Shown one piece after another: positions 15,972 through 24,961 of a DNA stretch of 64,000 nucleotides (position 1 is the first letter of the stretch; each line of letters opens with the position of its first letter). Below the pieces are notes generated by a model. The model was not told the DNA's origin and ran no database searches. It saw only the letters and a program-made list of their open reading frames with translations. The translations under genes and the position numbers were made by a program. Location of the stretch: positions 4,129,001-4,193,000 of the forward strand of contig NZ_JACCFJ010000001.1 of assembly GCF_013410345.1 (NCBI RefSeq). The letters run 5' to 3'. The stretch comes from Saccharopolyspora hordei (lineage in GTDB: Bacteria; Actinomycetota; Actinomycetes; Mycobacteriales; Pseudonocardiaceae).

Positions 15972-17507
15972 TCACGCGCGCGCGTAGCGCGCCTTGAGCT
16001 TTCCCTTGACGAGCTTGCCGGTCGGGGTGCGCGGCAGCTCGTCGGCGAAGTCCACGCTGCGCGGGACCTTGTAGTGCGCGACGCGCTGCCGGGCGTAGTC
16101 GAGGATCTCCCGCTCCAGCTCGGGACCGGGCTGCACACCGGGGGCCGGTTGCACGACGGCCTTGACCGACTCCCCCATCTCCTCGTCGGGCACCCCGAAC
16201 ACCGCGACGTCGAGGATCGCCGGGTGCAGCACCAGCACGTCCTCGACCTCCTGCGGGTAGATGTTCACCCCGCCGGAGATGATCATGAAGGCCTTGCGGT
16301 CGGTGAGGAACAGGAAGCCGTCCTCGTCCAGGTAGCCCAGGTCGCCGACGGTGGCCCAGTTCTCGTGCTCGGGGTGCATGGCCGACCGGGTCTTCTCCGG
16401 GTCACCCAGGTACTCGAAGCCGATCTCGTCCCGTCCGAAGTAGACGGTGCCGACCTCGCCGCGAGGCAGCTCCCGGCCGTCCTCGTCGCAGACGTGCACC
16501 TCGCCCAGCACCGAGCGCCCGACCGAGCCCGGTTTCTCCAGCCACTGCGCGGAATCGATCATCGTCATGCCGATCCCCTCGGTGGCCGCGTAGTACTCCT
16601 GCAGGATCGGCCCCCACCACTCGATCATCGCGCGCTTGACCTCCACCGGGCACGGCGCGGCAGCGTGCACCGCCACCCGGTGGCTGGAGAGGTCGTAGCG
16701 CTGCCGGACCTCCTCGTCCAGCTTGAGCATCCGGACGAACATGGTCGGGACCCACTGGCTGTGCGTGATGCGGTGGCGCTCGATCGCGCGCAGCGCGCCC
16801 TCCGGGTCGAACTTCTCCATCATGACCACGGTGCCGCCGATCGCCTGCACCGACGCGCAGTACCGCAGCGGTGCGGCGTGGTACACCGGCGCCGGGGAGA
16901 GGTAGACGGTGTCCTCGTCGAAGCCGAACACGCCGCGCAGCAGCTCGACGAGCAGGTTGCCGGGCTCGTGCACCTCGCGGTCGGGCAGCGCGGGCTTGAT
17001 CCCCTTGGGGCGCCCCGTGGTCCCGGAGGAGTAGAGCAGGTCCGCGCCGCACGGCTGGGAGGCCGGCACCTCCACCGACGCGGTGGCCAGTGCCTGCTCG
17101 TAGTCGTCGTAGCCCGCCACGGAACCGCCGTGGGCCAGCCGCAGCCCGACACCGGGGACCTCGCCGGTGACCGCTTCGGCGAGCTCGCCCAGCCGGGCGG
17201 ACACCACCAGCGCGCTGGCTCCCGAGTCGTTGACGATGTAGGCGACCTCAGCGGGTTGCAGGTGGCTGTTGACCGCGCACAGGTACATGCCGGAGCGCAG
17301 GGCGGCCCAGTACACCTCGAAGGCTTCCGGGGTGTTGTCGCTGAGCAGCGCGACCACGTCGCCCCGGCCGAGCCCGGCGGCGCGCAGCAGGTTCGCCAGC
17401 CGCAGGGACCGTTCGTCCAGTTCGCGGTAGGTCAGGGAGCGGCCGGAACCGGCCATGACCAGAGCAGGTTTGTCGGGGTGGGTCGCGGCGTGGACTCCTG
17501 GGTACAT
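15972..17507 (-). CDS. AMP-forming acyl-CoA synthetase
   Basis: A 511-residue class I adenylate-forming ligase. Motifs are LLYSSGTTGRPKGI (about residue 160), PAPVYHAAPLRY, YYAATEGIGMTMID in place of the more common YGxTE, VGDLGYLDEDGFLFLTDRK, SGGVNIYPQEVEDVL and RTPTGKLVKGKL with the catalytic lysine. It resembles FadD-type synthetases of actinobacterial sterol and aromatic catabolism. The ATG is preceded by AAGGAGGAG. It lies 15 bases before the LLM gene and 33 bases after the PaaI-type gene in the same operon. Confidence 0.9.
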   Translation of the reverse strand: MYPGVHAATHPDKPALVMAGSGRSLTYRELDERSLRLANLLRAAGLGRGDVVALLSDNTPEAFEVYWAALRSGMYLCAVNSHLQPAEVAYIVNDSGASALVVSARLGELAEAVTGEVPGVGLRLAHGGSVAGYDDYEQALATASVEVPASQPCGADLLYSSGTTGRPKGIKPALPDREVHEPGNLLVELLRGVFGFDEDTVYLSPAPVYHAAPLRYCASVQAIGGTVVMMEKFDPEGALRAIERHRITHSQWVPTMFVRMLKLDEEVRQRYDLSSHRVAVHAAAPCPVEVKRAMIEWWGPILQEYYAATEGIGMTMIDSAQWLEKPGSVGRSVLGEVHVCDEDGRELPRGEVGTVYFGRDEIGFEYLGDPEKTRSAMHPEHENWATVGDLGYLDEDGFLFLTDRKAFMIISGGVNIYPQEVEDVLVLHPAILDVAVFGVPDEEMGESVKAVVQPAPGVQPGPELEREILDYARQRVAHYKVPRSVDFADELPRTPTGKLVKGKLKARYARA

Positions 17508-17540
17508 GCGGCTCCTCCTTGAACCATCGGCACCCGCTGC

Positions 17541-18200
17541 TCACCTCACGAGGCGCTCCAGACCCCCGAACAGCCGCGCGGCCTGCTCGGCGTTGGGCAC
17601 CACGAAGACACCTCGGGCCTCCACCAGCACCGTGTCCGGGTCCTCCTCGGTGCTGATCGTGGCGAACGCCTCGGTCCACCGGCCGTCGACGCGCTCCACC
17701 TGGCCGACGATGCGCAGCGGTGTCAGCAGCGGCACCGGCCGTCGGTACCGCAGGTCGAGCTTCACCGTCATGCCGGCCTTGCCGCGCGTCGCGTGGACGT
17801 GGCCGAGGATCTGGTCGAGCAGCAGCGCGCTGATGCCGCCGTGCCCGTAGCTGGGCGGCCCCTCGTAGGCCAGGCCGAGCGTGCAGCGGCCGATCGCCGT
17901 GCCGTCGACGACCTCGACCCGCATCGGCGGGGCGATCGGGTTGCCCGGGCCGACGGCCGGGCTGTAGGTCCGGCTGCCGCGCCCGCCGCCGTCGACGGTG
18001 GCCGGTTCCCCGCGCGTCCGGCGGGCCGCGGCCAGCGGCGGGACCAGGGCGCGGACCTGCTCGGCGACCTCGGTCAGCGTCGCGGTGTCGACCTCGGTCG
18101 TCACCGCGGCGTCGGTCAGTTCGCGCAGCGCGGCACCGAGCTCCCGCGCGGCCCGGCGGCGCTCCGCCAGGTCGTCCTCCGCGGCCATCCGGTCACTCAC
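17541..18200 (-). CDS. PaaI-type hotdog thioesterase family protein
   Basis: A 219-residue protein with a hotdog-fold thioesterase domain in its C-terminal two thirds. The helical region GPPSYGHGGISALLLDQILG and the strand MTVKLDLRYRRPVPLLTPL are characteristic; the Gly-His-Gly-Gly of this subfamily is intact. About 70 N-terminal residues are helical and charged, longer than in minimal PaaI proteins. The GTG at 18200 overlaps the crotonase stop by eight bases; ATG 18188 is an alternative. In this operon it would release free CoA from stalled or product acyl-CoA esters. Confidence 0.85.
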   Translation of the reverse strand: MSDRMAAEDDLAERRRAARELGAALRELTDAAVTTEVDTATLTEVAEQVRALVPPLAAARRTRGEPATVDGGGRGSRTYSPAVGPGNPIAPPMRVEVVDGTAIGRCTLGLAYEGPPSYGHGGISALLLDQILGHVHATRGKAGMTVKLDLRYRRPVPLLTPLRIVGQVERVDGRWTEAFATISTEEDPDTVLVEARGVFVVPNAEQAARLFGGLERLVR

Positions 18201-18957
18201 CCCGCCAGACCGGCTTGCGCTTCTCGGCGAACGCCTTCGCGCCCTCCTGGGCGTCGGCGGAGGTGAACACCGGCGCGGCGATCTCGGCCTGCTGGGCGAA
18301 CGCTTCGGCGTCGGTCCACCGCACGGCGCCGGAGACGATCTGCTTGGTGGCCCGGACCGCCAGTGGGCCGTTGGCGGCGACCCGCGCGGCCAGCTCCCGC
18401 GCGCCGGCCAGCGCCTCGCCCGGCTCGGTGAGCTCGTTGACCAGCCCGTGCGCGTGGGCGACCTCGGCGGTGAGCGGATCGCCGGTCAGCGCCACCTGCA
18501 TCGCCAGCTGGTAGGGCAACGTCTTGGGCAGCCGCAGCAGGCCGCCGGCCGCGGCGACCAGCCCGCGCTTGACCTCCGGCAGCCCGAACTTGGCCTCCCG
18601 CGAGGCCACGATGAGGTCGCAGCTGAGCGCGAGCTCGCAGCCGCCGGCCAGCGCCCACCCCTCGACGGCGGCGAGCAGCGGTTTCGACGGTGGCCGCTCG
18701 GTGACGCCACCGAAGCCGCGCCCCGGGATGGAGGGGCGTTCGCCGCGGGTGAAGGCCTTGAGGTCCATGCCCGCGCAGAAGGTGCCTCCCGCTCCGGTGA
18801 GGATGCCGATGACGGCGTCGGAGCGACCTTCGAGCTCGTCGATGGCGGCAGCCAGTCCCTCTGCGACCGTGCGGTCCACCGCGTTGCGGGCCTCGGGCCG
18901 GTTGATCGTGATGACGGCGACGCCGTCGGCGACCTCGGTCAGGACGCTGTCAGCCAC
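18193..18957 (-). CDS. enoyl-CoA hydratase/isomerase family protein (crotonase fold)
   Basis: A 254-residue crotonase, first gene of the operon crotonase-thioesterase-ligase-LLM oxidoreductase. It shows VAVITINRPEARNAVDRTV, GAGGTFCAGMDLKAFTRGE, VEGWALAGGCELALSCDLI and FGLPEVKRGLVAAAGGLLRL, with the Glu of LPEVKRG at the usual catalytic position. The GTG at 18957 has GGAGGAG seven bases upstream, which decides against the much longer upstream frame that would run across the divergent LysR promoter. Confidence 0.88.
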   Translation of the reverse strand: MADSVLTEVADGVAVITINRPEARNAVDRTVAEGLAAAIDELEGRSDAVIGILTGAGGTFCAGMDLKAFTRGERPSIPGRGFGGVTERPPSKPLLAAVEGWALAGGCELALSCDLIVASREAKFGLPEVKRGLVAAAGGLLRLPKTLPYQLAMQVALTGDPLTAEVAHAHGLVNELTEPGEALAGARELAARVAANGPLAVRATKQIVSGAVRWTDAEAFAQQAEIAAPVFTSADAQEGAKAFAEKRKPVWRGE

Positions 18958-19150
18958 GCTGCTTCTCCTCCGGTCTCGCGCCAGGGCGGCCCCAGTATCG
19001 CCCGCTCCCGGGTCCAGGTCCAGACCGACCGGACGGTATGAACCAGACGGAAGATCGCACGCACCCATAGCCGAGACCAATGGGGCCTGGACTCCCCGGG
19101 GCTCGCGCCGAGGTGTACCGCCCGCGGGCCCGCCTCCGTATCCTTCCCGA

Positions 19151-20104
19151 GTGGACCTGCGGATGGTGGAGTACTTCCTGGCGGTGATCGACCACGGCAG
19201 CGTCACCAAGGCCGCGCAGGCCCTCTACATCGCCCAGCCGTCGCTGTCGCAGGCGATCCGGAGCCTGGAGCGGCAGCTCGGGGTGCAGCTGTTCCACCGC
19301 ACCGGTCGCCAGCTCGTGCTCACCCCCGACGGCGAGGCGTTCGTGGGGCCCGCGCGGCGGATCCTCCGCGACGTCGAACGCGCCCGCAGCGCCGCGCAGG
19401 ACGTGCGCGAGCTGGGCAGCGGACAGCTGGACATCGCGGCGCTGCCGACGCTGGCCGCGCACCCGCTGCCCGAGCTGGCGGGCGAGTTCCACCGGCGCCA
19501 CCCCGGCGTGGTGCTCAACATCATCGACCCCGGCGGGTCGACGCGGGTGGTCGACGAGGTGCGGCGCGGGCGCGCCGAGCTCGGGCTGACCAAGCTCCTG
19601 CCGCGCAGCACCGGTCCCCGCGGGTCGTCGCTGCTCACCCGTGAGCTGGACACCCAGGAGATCGTGCTGGTCCTCCCGCCGGAGCTGGCCGAGCAGCTGC
19701 CCGACCCGGTGCCGCTGTCCGCGGTCGCGGGCGTCCCGCTGGTCCTGGAGTTCACCGACAGCCGCACCCTGGTCGACGACGTGCTCGACACCTCGACGCT
19801 GACCGTCGCGGTGGAGTCGGCCAACCGGCAGGCGATCTGGGACCTGGTGGCGCACGGCGCGGGTGCCACGTTCCTGCCCCGCGACCTGGCCGAACGCGAG
19901 CTGCCCGGCACGGTCCTGCGGTCCACCACCCCGGAACTGCGGCACAGCGTCGGCTTCGTGCACCGGCCGGGGCCGCTGTCGCCCGCGGCCGAGGCGTTCC
20001 TCGACGTCGCCGGGGTCAGCGCGGCGTCCGGGCCATCCGCAGCAGCGCCCGCCCCGCCGGGGACAGCACCGCCGGGTCGTAGAGCACCCCGTACGGGAGG
20101 GTGA
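19151..20104 (+). CDS. LysR family transcriptional regulator
   Basis: A 317-residue LysR-type regulator. The winged-helix domain is at residues 1-60 (MVEYFLAVIDHGSVTKAAQA, then AQPSLSQAIRSLERQLG), followed by a linker helix and a substrate-binding domain up to about residue 288. The start is GTG 19151; ATG 19163 is an alternative. The last 30 or so residues are a Pro/Ala/Gly-rich tail lying antisense to the 3' end of the convergent LysR gene (89-base overlap), so the tail may carry no function. It is divergent from the crotonase operon and may regulate it. Confidence 0.88.
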   Translation: MDLRMVEYFLAVIDHGSVTKAAQALYIAQPSLSQAIRSLERQLGVQLFHRTGRQLVLTPDGEAFVGPARRILRDVERARSAAQDVRELGSGQLDIAALPTLAAHPLPELAGEFHRRHPGVVLNIIDPGGSTRVVDEVRRGRAELGLTKLLPRSTGPRGSSLLTRELDTQEIVLVLPPELAEQLPDPVPLSAVAGVPLVLEFTDSRTLVDDVLDTSTLTVAVESANRQAIWDLVAHGAGATFLPRDLAERELPGTVLRSTTPELRHSVGFVHRPGPLSPAAEAFLDVAGVSAASGPSAAAPAPPGTAPPGRRAPRTGG

Positions 20105-20888
20105 TCGGCGGGTCGACGGCGCGCACGATCGCCCCGCGCGCGGCGGCCTGCTCGGCCATCGGCCGGGACAGCACCGTGCCGCCCACCCCGGCCAGCACCA
20201 GCGGCAGCATCGACTCGCGGTGCTGCACGACCGCCGACGGCCGGGTCCGCTTGCGGGCCGCGCTGAGCGCCCGCTCGATGGCCGTGCGCCCGGTGCTCTT
20301 GGGCACGATCACCAGCGGCAGGTCCGGCAGCTCGGCCAGCGGCAGCGGGTCCTTCTCCGGGACGTCCGTGCCCGGCGGGAACACCAGCCAGAACTCGTGG
20401 CTGCCCAGCTCCTCCACCTCCAGGTCCGGGGCGGGTGCCGGGAGGATGGTGAACACGATCTCGCAGTGCCCCTCGCGGATCAGCGCGGCACCGCCCTCCT
20501 CGTCGCGCAGCTCGGCCAACCGCAGCGAGACGTTCGGGTAGCGCTGCCGGAACCGGCCGACCAGCTGCGCCACCGGGTGCACCGCCAGCGCGGCGGCCAC
20601 GTGGATGTCCAGCCGGCCGCGCGGCAGCCCGGCCGCGTCGACCAGGGCTCCCTCGGCCGCCACGACGTCGCGCAGGATCTGCCGGGCCGGGCCGACGAAG
20701 GCCCGCCCGGCCGAGGTCAGCACCATGCCGCGCCCGATGCGGTGGAACAGCTCGACGCCGAGCTCCCGCTCCAGACCGCGGATGGCTTGCGAGACGGTGG
20801 GCTGCGCCAGTCGCAGCGCGCTCGCCGCGGCGTTGATGCCCTTGTGATCGACGACCGCCAGGAAGTACTCGACCTGGTGCAGCTCCAC
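20016..20888 (-). CDS. LysR family transcriptional regulator
   Basis: A 290-residue LysR-type regulator. The helix-turn-helix region is VEYFLAVVDHKGINAAASAL and LAQPTVSQAIRGLERELGVE; the C-terminal two thirds form the inducer-binding domain. The start is GTG. It follows the ACAD gene by 19 bases on the same strand, so it is probably the third gene of the thiolase-ACAD-LysR operon and would control its own transcription through the ATAG-N7-CTAT box at 23317-23331. Its 3' end overlaps the other LysR gene tail to tail. Confidence 0.88.
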   Translation of the reverse strand: MELHQVEYFLAVVDHKGINAAASALRLAQPTVSQAIRGLERELGVELFHRIGRGMVLTSAGRAFVGPARQILRDVVAAEGALVDAAGLPRGRLDIHVAAALAVHPVAQLVGRFRQRYPNVSLRLAELRDEEGGAALIREGHCEIVFTILPAPAPDLEVEELGSHEFWLVFPPGTDVPEKDPLPLAELPDLPLVIVPKSTGRTAIERALSAARKRTRPSAVVQHRESMLPLVLAGVGGTVLSRPMAEQAAARGAIVRAVDPPITLPYGVLYDPAVLSPAGRALLRMARTPR

Positions 20889-20907
20889 CCCGGCAGCGTA
20901 ACCCGCG

Positions 20908-22053
20908 TCAGAGGCCGAGGTCCTTCGCGATGATCGTCTTCATCACTTCGGTGGTGCCGCCGAAGATGCGGGTGACCCGCGCGTCGGCGTACATCCGGGC
21001 GATCGGGTACTCCAGCACGTAGCCGTAGCCCCCGTGCAGCTGCAGGCAGCGATCGACCACTCTGGACTGCAGCTCGGTGCAGTAGACCTTGACCTTGGCG
21101 GCGTCGGCGGCGGTCAGCTCCCCCGCCTCGTGCTCGTCCAGCGCGCGGTCCAACACCGCCCGCCCGGCCTCGATCTCCACGGCGCACCCGGCCAGCTCGA
21201 ACTTGCTGTTCTGGAAGCTGCCCACCGGCTTGCCGAAGACCGTGCGCTCCCGCACGTAGTCCAGCGTCGTGCGCAGCGCCGCTTCCGCCGCGGCCTGGCC
21301 GGACACCGCGATGCCCAGCCGCTCCTGCGGCAGGTTCGCCCCCAGGTACTCGAAGGCGCGCCCCTCCTCGCCGAGCAGGTTCGCGGCCGGGACGCGGACG
21401 TCGTCGAAGAACAGCTCCGCGGTGTCCTGCGCCTTGAGCCCGAGCTTCTCCAGGTTGCGGCCCCGGCTGAACCCGGGCATGCCGCGCTCCACGACCAGCA
21501 GCGACAACCCGTCCCGGCGGTCCTCGCCCTTCCCGGTGCGGGCCACCACGATGACCAGGTCCGCGTTGTGGCCCCCGGTGATGAACGTCTTGGCGCCGTT
21601 GAGCATGTAGTGGTCGCCCTCGCGGGTGGCGGTGGTCGCCATCCCCGCCAGGTCCGACCCGGTGCCGGGCTCGGTCATGGCGATGGCGCTCATCAGCTCC
21701 CCGCTGGCCAGCCCCGGCAGCCAGCGCCGCCGCTGCTCCTCGTCGCAGAGCGAGACGAAGTAGGGCACGACCACGTCGGTGTGCACCTTGAGGCCGCCCA
21801 GCGACACCCCGGCGCGGGCGGTCTCCTCGGTGATGACGGCGTTGAACTTGAAGCTGGTCGTCCCGCCCCCGCCGTACTCCTCGGGCACCTGCAGCCCGAG
21901 CATGCCGACCTCACCGGCCTTGTGGAACAGCTCGCGGGGCACCAGCCCGGCCTTCTCCCAGTCGGCGAAGTGCGGCACGACCTCCTTGGCCAGGAACTCC
22001 CGGACCACCTCGCGGAACGCCTCGTGTTCCGCCCCGTACGCGGTGCTGCGCAT
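20908..22053 (-). CDS. acyl-CoA dehydrogenase
   Basis: A 381-residue acyl-CoA dehydrogenase. It has the N-terminal helical domain (FREVVREFLAKEVVPHFADW), the FAD region AMTEPGTGSDLAGMATTATR with KTFITGGHNADLVIVVARTG, and the C-terminal domain LQLHGGYGYVLEYPIARMYA ending in RIFGGTTEVMKTIIAKDLG. This last motif type is shared with long-chain and isovaleryl-type members whose base lies elsewhere in the fold. The ATG has GGAGAGGAGAGG upstream. It follows the thiolase gene by 41 bases; together they could carry out the first and last steps of one beta-oxidation cycle. Confidence 0.9.
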   Translation of the reverse strand: MRSTAYGAEHEAFREVVREFLAKEVVPHFADWEKAGLVPRELFHKAGEVGMLGLQVPEEYGGGGTTSFKFNAVITEETARAGVSLGGLKVHTDVVVPYFVSLCDEEQRRRWLPGLASGELMSAIAMTEPGTGSDLAGMATTATREGDHYMLNGAKTFITGGHNADLVIVVARTGKGEDRRDGLSLLVVERGMPGFSRGRNLEKLGLKAQDTAELFFDDVRVPAANLLGEEGRAFEYLGANLPQERLGIAVSGQAAAEAALRTTLDYVRERTVFGKPVGSFQNSKFELAGCAVEIEAGRAVLDRALDEHEAGELTAADAAKVKVYCTELQSRVVDRCLQLHGGYGYVLEYPIARMYADARVTRIFGGTTEVMKTIIAKDLGL

Positions 22054-22094
22054 CCGCCTCTCCTCTCCGATGCCTCGTGCCCGGTGGCGGTCCG

Positions 22095-23228
22095 TCAGAG
22101 CAGTTCGAGGATGGTGGCGTTGGCCATGCCGCCGCCCTCGCACATCGTCTGCAGCCCGTAGCGGATCCCGTTGGCGCGCATGTGGTGCACCAGGCGGGTC
22201 ATCAGGACCGCGCCGGACCCGCCCAGCGGGTGGCCGACCGCGATCGCCCCGCCCAGCGGGTTGAGCCGCGCCGGGTCCGCCCCGGTCTCGGCCAACCAGG
22301 CCAGCGGCACCGGCGCGAAGGCCTCGTTGACCTCGAACGCGCCGATGTCGTCGATGGTGAGCCCGGCCTTGCGCAGCGCCTTGTGCGTGGCCGGCCACGG
22401 CGCGGACAACATCATCACCGGGTCGTCCCCGGCCAGCACCGCCGTGTGCACCCGCGCGATCGGCCGCAGCCCGCGTTCGCGGGCGACGTCACTGGTGGTG
22501 ATGAGCAGCGCGCCGCTGCCGTCGGAGATCTGGGAGGCGTTGCCCGCGGTGATCACGCCGTTCTCGCGGAACACCGTCTTGAGCTTGCCCAGCGACTCCA
22601 GGGTGCCGCCACGCCGCACGCCCTCGTCGGCGCGCAGCTCCGGCATGTCGACCAGCTGGTCGTCCAGCGCACCGGAGTCGATGGCCGCGGCGGCCCGCGC
22701 GTGCGAGGCCAGCGAGTACTCGTCGAGCTGCTGGCGGGAGAAGCCCCACTTCTCGGCCACCATCTCCGCCCCGATGCCCTGGTTGAAGCCGGGGACCCCG
22801 TAGCGGTCCAGCACCGAGTCGGGCCACACCTTCTCCGCGTCCCCGCGGGCGGAGCCCATCGGCACCCGGCTCATCGACTCCACCCCGCCGGCCACCGCGA
22901 TGTCGTAGTGGCCCGCGATGACGCCCGCGGCGGCCGCGTGCACCGCCTGCTGGCTGGAGCCGCACTGCCGGTCCACCGAGGTGGCGGGCACCGATTCCGG
23001 CCACCCGGCCGCCAGCACGGAGGTGCGCGCGATGTTGCCCGCCTGCTCCCCCGCCTGGCTCACGCACCCCCACACCACGTCGTCGACGTCGGCCGGTTCG
23101 ACCCCGACGCGCTCCACCAGGGCGTTGAGCACCCGCGCGGACAGGTCCGCCGGGTGGATCCCGGACAGCGCACCGCCCCGCTTGCCGACCGGGGTGCGCA
23201 CGGCGTCGACGATGACTGCGTCCCTCAT
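22095..23228 (-). CDS. thiolase (acetyl-CoA C-acyltransferase family)
   Basis: A 377-residue thiolase. The acyl-accepting Cys is in VDRQCGSSQQAVHAA (about residue 89); the other catalytic residues are His in AVGHPLGGSGAVLMT and Cys in TMCEGGGMANATIL. The ATG at 23228 with AGGAGA upstream gives a normal family N-terminus (RDAVIVDAVRTPVGKRGGAL); the 22-residue extension seen with a farther start is rejected. It heads the thiolase-ACAD-LysR operon. The biosynthetic or degradative direction is not settled by sequence, though the context favours degradation. Confidence 0.92.
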   Translation of the reverse strand: MRDAVIVDAVRTPVGKRGGALSGIHPADLSARVLNALVERVGVEPADVDDVVWGCVSQAGEQAGNIARTSVLAAGWPESVPATSVDRQCGSSQQAVHAAAAGVIAGHYDIAVAGGVESMSRVPMGSARGDAEKVWPDSVLDRYGVPGFNQGIGAEMVAEKWGFSRQQLDEYSLASHARAAAAIDSGALDDQLVDMPELRADEGVRRGGTLESLGKLKTVFRENGVITAGNASQISDGSGALLITTSDVARERGLRPIARVHTAVLAGDDPVMMLSAPWPATHKALRKAGLTIDDIGAFEVNEAFAPVPLAWLAETGADPARLNPLGGAIAVGHPLGGSGAVLMTRLVHHMRANGIRYGLQTMCEGGGMANATILELL

Positions 23229-23257
23229 GTGCTTCTCCTGTCTGGGATCGGCGGGCC

Positions 23258-23294
23258 TGGTTCGAATGAACCACTCGACACCGGTCGCGGACAA
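23258..23294 (-). promoter_or_regulatory. candidate thiolase-operon promoter with overlapping inverted repeat
   Basis: Read on the minus strand, TTGTCC (23294-23289) and TTCATT (23270-23265) are 18 bases apart. The -10 is covered by the inverted repeat TGGTTC-GAAT-GAACCA (23258-23273). The start codon is about 30 bases further on. Confidence 0.5.
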
Positions 23295-23316
23295 AGATCG
23301 GGTCCGGAACGTTCGG

Positions 23317-23331
23317 ATAGGCCCCGCCTAT
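23317..23331. promoter_or_regulatory. LysR-type box ATAG-N7-CTAT before the thiolase operon
   Basis: A perfect inverted repeat ATAGGC-CCC-GCCTAT. It ends 22 bases upstream of the -35 hexamer, the same distance as for the matching box before the MFS gene (24962-24976). ATA-N9-TAT fits the T-N11-A rule for LysR regulators, and a LysR gene closes this operon. Confidence 0.6.
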
Positions 23332-23527
23332 GCACCCGCTGCGGCCGGTTCACCGCCGGGTCGGGGCGGTGCGACGCGGAGTGGGAGCGGCGGACGCCCG
23401 TGCTGCTCCGCGTGACCGCCGGGTCGGTCGACGCGGAGCGCCGACCAGCTGCTTCCGCAGCGTCGAACACGTCCGTCCACATCGGACACCCGCGACCGCA
23501 CGGAAGCAGTCCGATGCAGACCGGCCA

Positions 23528-24850
23528 TCACCGCTCGGCCGCGTCGCCGAGGACCTTGTGGGCGTCGCGGTCCGGGTGGACCAGCAGGGCCATCACGATC
23601 CCGCCGACGACCACGGTCAACCCGAACAGCTGGAACGCCTGCGCGTACCCGGCGCCGGGCGTCGGCGCCACGTCCACCAGAGCACCGGTCAGCGCCGGCG
23701 CGAACAGCCCGGACAGCGTCTGCAGGGCGAGGAAGAGCCCGAGCGCACCGGGCTGCTGACGGGTGGGGCTGATCTGCGACACCACCGCGTTCATCACCGG
23801 CAGCGACACCACCATGAACCCGTAGGCCACCACCACGACGGCGACCGACGCCCACGCCCCGCCCACGTAGGGCAGGACCGCCAGCAGACCACCGCCGACC
23901 AGCAGTGAGATCGCGGGCAGCAGGCCGCGCTGCACCCGGGCGCTGGAGCCGCGCGAGATCATCCGGTCGGTCAGCCACCCCGCCCCGACCATGGCGATCA
24001 TGCCGGTGATGCTGGGCAACCCGAACATGGCGCCCGCCTGCACCCGGCTGAACCCGAGCCCGACCTCGAAGTAGGACGGCAGCCACGTCAGGACCACCGA
24101 CACCATCCCGTAGACCATGAAGGTGCCGAACGCGCCGCCGAGGAAGCTGCGGCTGAGCGCGATCGAGCGGAACGGCACGCGGACCCCACCGCCGCCGGAG
24201 CGCTGCGCGGCGGCACCCCGCGGTGTCGCGTACGGCCCTTCCCGACCGATCAGCAGCCAGGCCAGGCACCAGACCACGCCGACCAGCGCCAGCGTCACGA
24301 ACGCCGCTCGCCAGCCCCAGGTCACCACGATGAGCGTCAGCACCGGCGCCACCGCGATCTTGGCGATCGAGGCGCCGGAGGACAGCCACGCCGACGGCAG
24401 GCTGCGCTTCTCCTTCGGGAACCACTCGAAGGCCCCGGCGTTGGCCATCGCGGTCGCCGGTCCTTCGGCCGCCCCGAGGGCGATGCGGCTGATGAGCAGC
24501 GCGGCTCCGGTCGCCGACAGCAGCACCGGGACCTGCGTCACCGACCACAGCACGGCGAGCCCGAGCAGCACCCACTTGGTCTTGACCCGGTTGGCCAGGA
24601 AACCGACCGCCACGCCGCTGATGCTGTAGAGGAAGAAGAACGCGCTGCCGATGAAGCCGATCTCGGCGCTGCTGAGCCCGAGCTCGGCCTTGATCGGCTG
24701 GGCGACGATGCCCAGCACCGCCTTGTCCGCCCAGTTCACGATCATGAACAAGACCAGCAGCCCGGTGATGGTCCAGGCCATCACCGGCCGGAACACCGGC
24801 TCCTGCGTCGCGGGGGCGGACACCGTGCGGTCCAGGTCACCAGCGGTCAT
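23528..24850 (-). CDS. MFS transporter
   Basis: A 440-residue major facilitator with twelve predicted membrane helices. The first helix is WTITGLLVLFMIVNWADKAV and the A-like loop is GFLANRVKTKWVLLG; the AxWADKA pattern is like the anion:cation symporter branch that carries organic anions. The ATG at 24850 is chosen over an open frame that extends back through the gltBD terminator; GAAGGGA lies about 10 bases upstream. It is transcribed from its own promoter, which shares an operator box with the thiolase operon, so it is probably part of the same regulon and supplies its substrate. Confidence 0.88.
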   Translation of the reverse strand: MTAGDLDRTVSAPATQEPVFRPVMAWTITGLLVLFMIVNWADKAVLGIVAQPIKAELGLSSAEIGFIGSAFFFLYSISGVAVGFLANRVKTKWVLLGLAVLWSVTQVPVLLSATGAALLISRIALGAAEGPATAMANAGAFEWFPKEKRSLPSAWLSSGASIAKIAVAPVLTLIVVTWGWRAAFVTLALVGVVWCLAWLLIGREGPYATPRGAAAQRSGGGGVRVPFRSIALSRSFLGGAFGTFMVYGMVSVVLTWLPSYFEVGLGFSRVQAGAMFGLPSITGMIAMVGAGWLTDRMISRGSSARVQRGLLPAISLLVGGGLLAVLPYVGGAWASVAVVVVAYGFMVVSLPVMNAVVSQISPTRQQPGALGLFLALQTLSGLFAPALTGALVDVAPTPGAGYAQAFQLFGLTVVVGGIVMALLVHPDRDAHKVLGDAAER

Positions 24851-24910
24851 GCGGACCGTCCCTTCGTCGCCGATGGCCGGTGCGGCGCTGCTGCCCGCCG
24901 GCTTCGGGCA

Positions 24911-24939
24911 ATTGAACGAGACCGTCACCACACGGTCAA
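24911..24939 (-). promoter_or_regulatory. candidate MFS promoter
   Basis: Minus-strand TTGACC (24939-24934) and TTCAAT (24916-24911) are 17 bases apart, giving five and four matches of six to the common actinobacterial consensus. It lies 60 bases before the MFS start. Confidence 0.55.
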
Positions 24940-24961
24940 AGACCCCGAACTGAACACACGA

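Noticed and set aside
23317-23331. Reading the ATAGGC/GCCTAT repeat as the MFS gene terminator
   Set aside because: A matching box lies at the same distance from the -35 upstream of the MFS gene, where a terminator makes no sense; an operator explains both.
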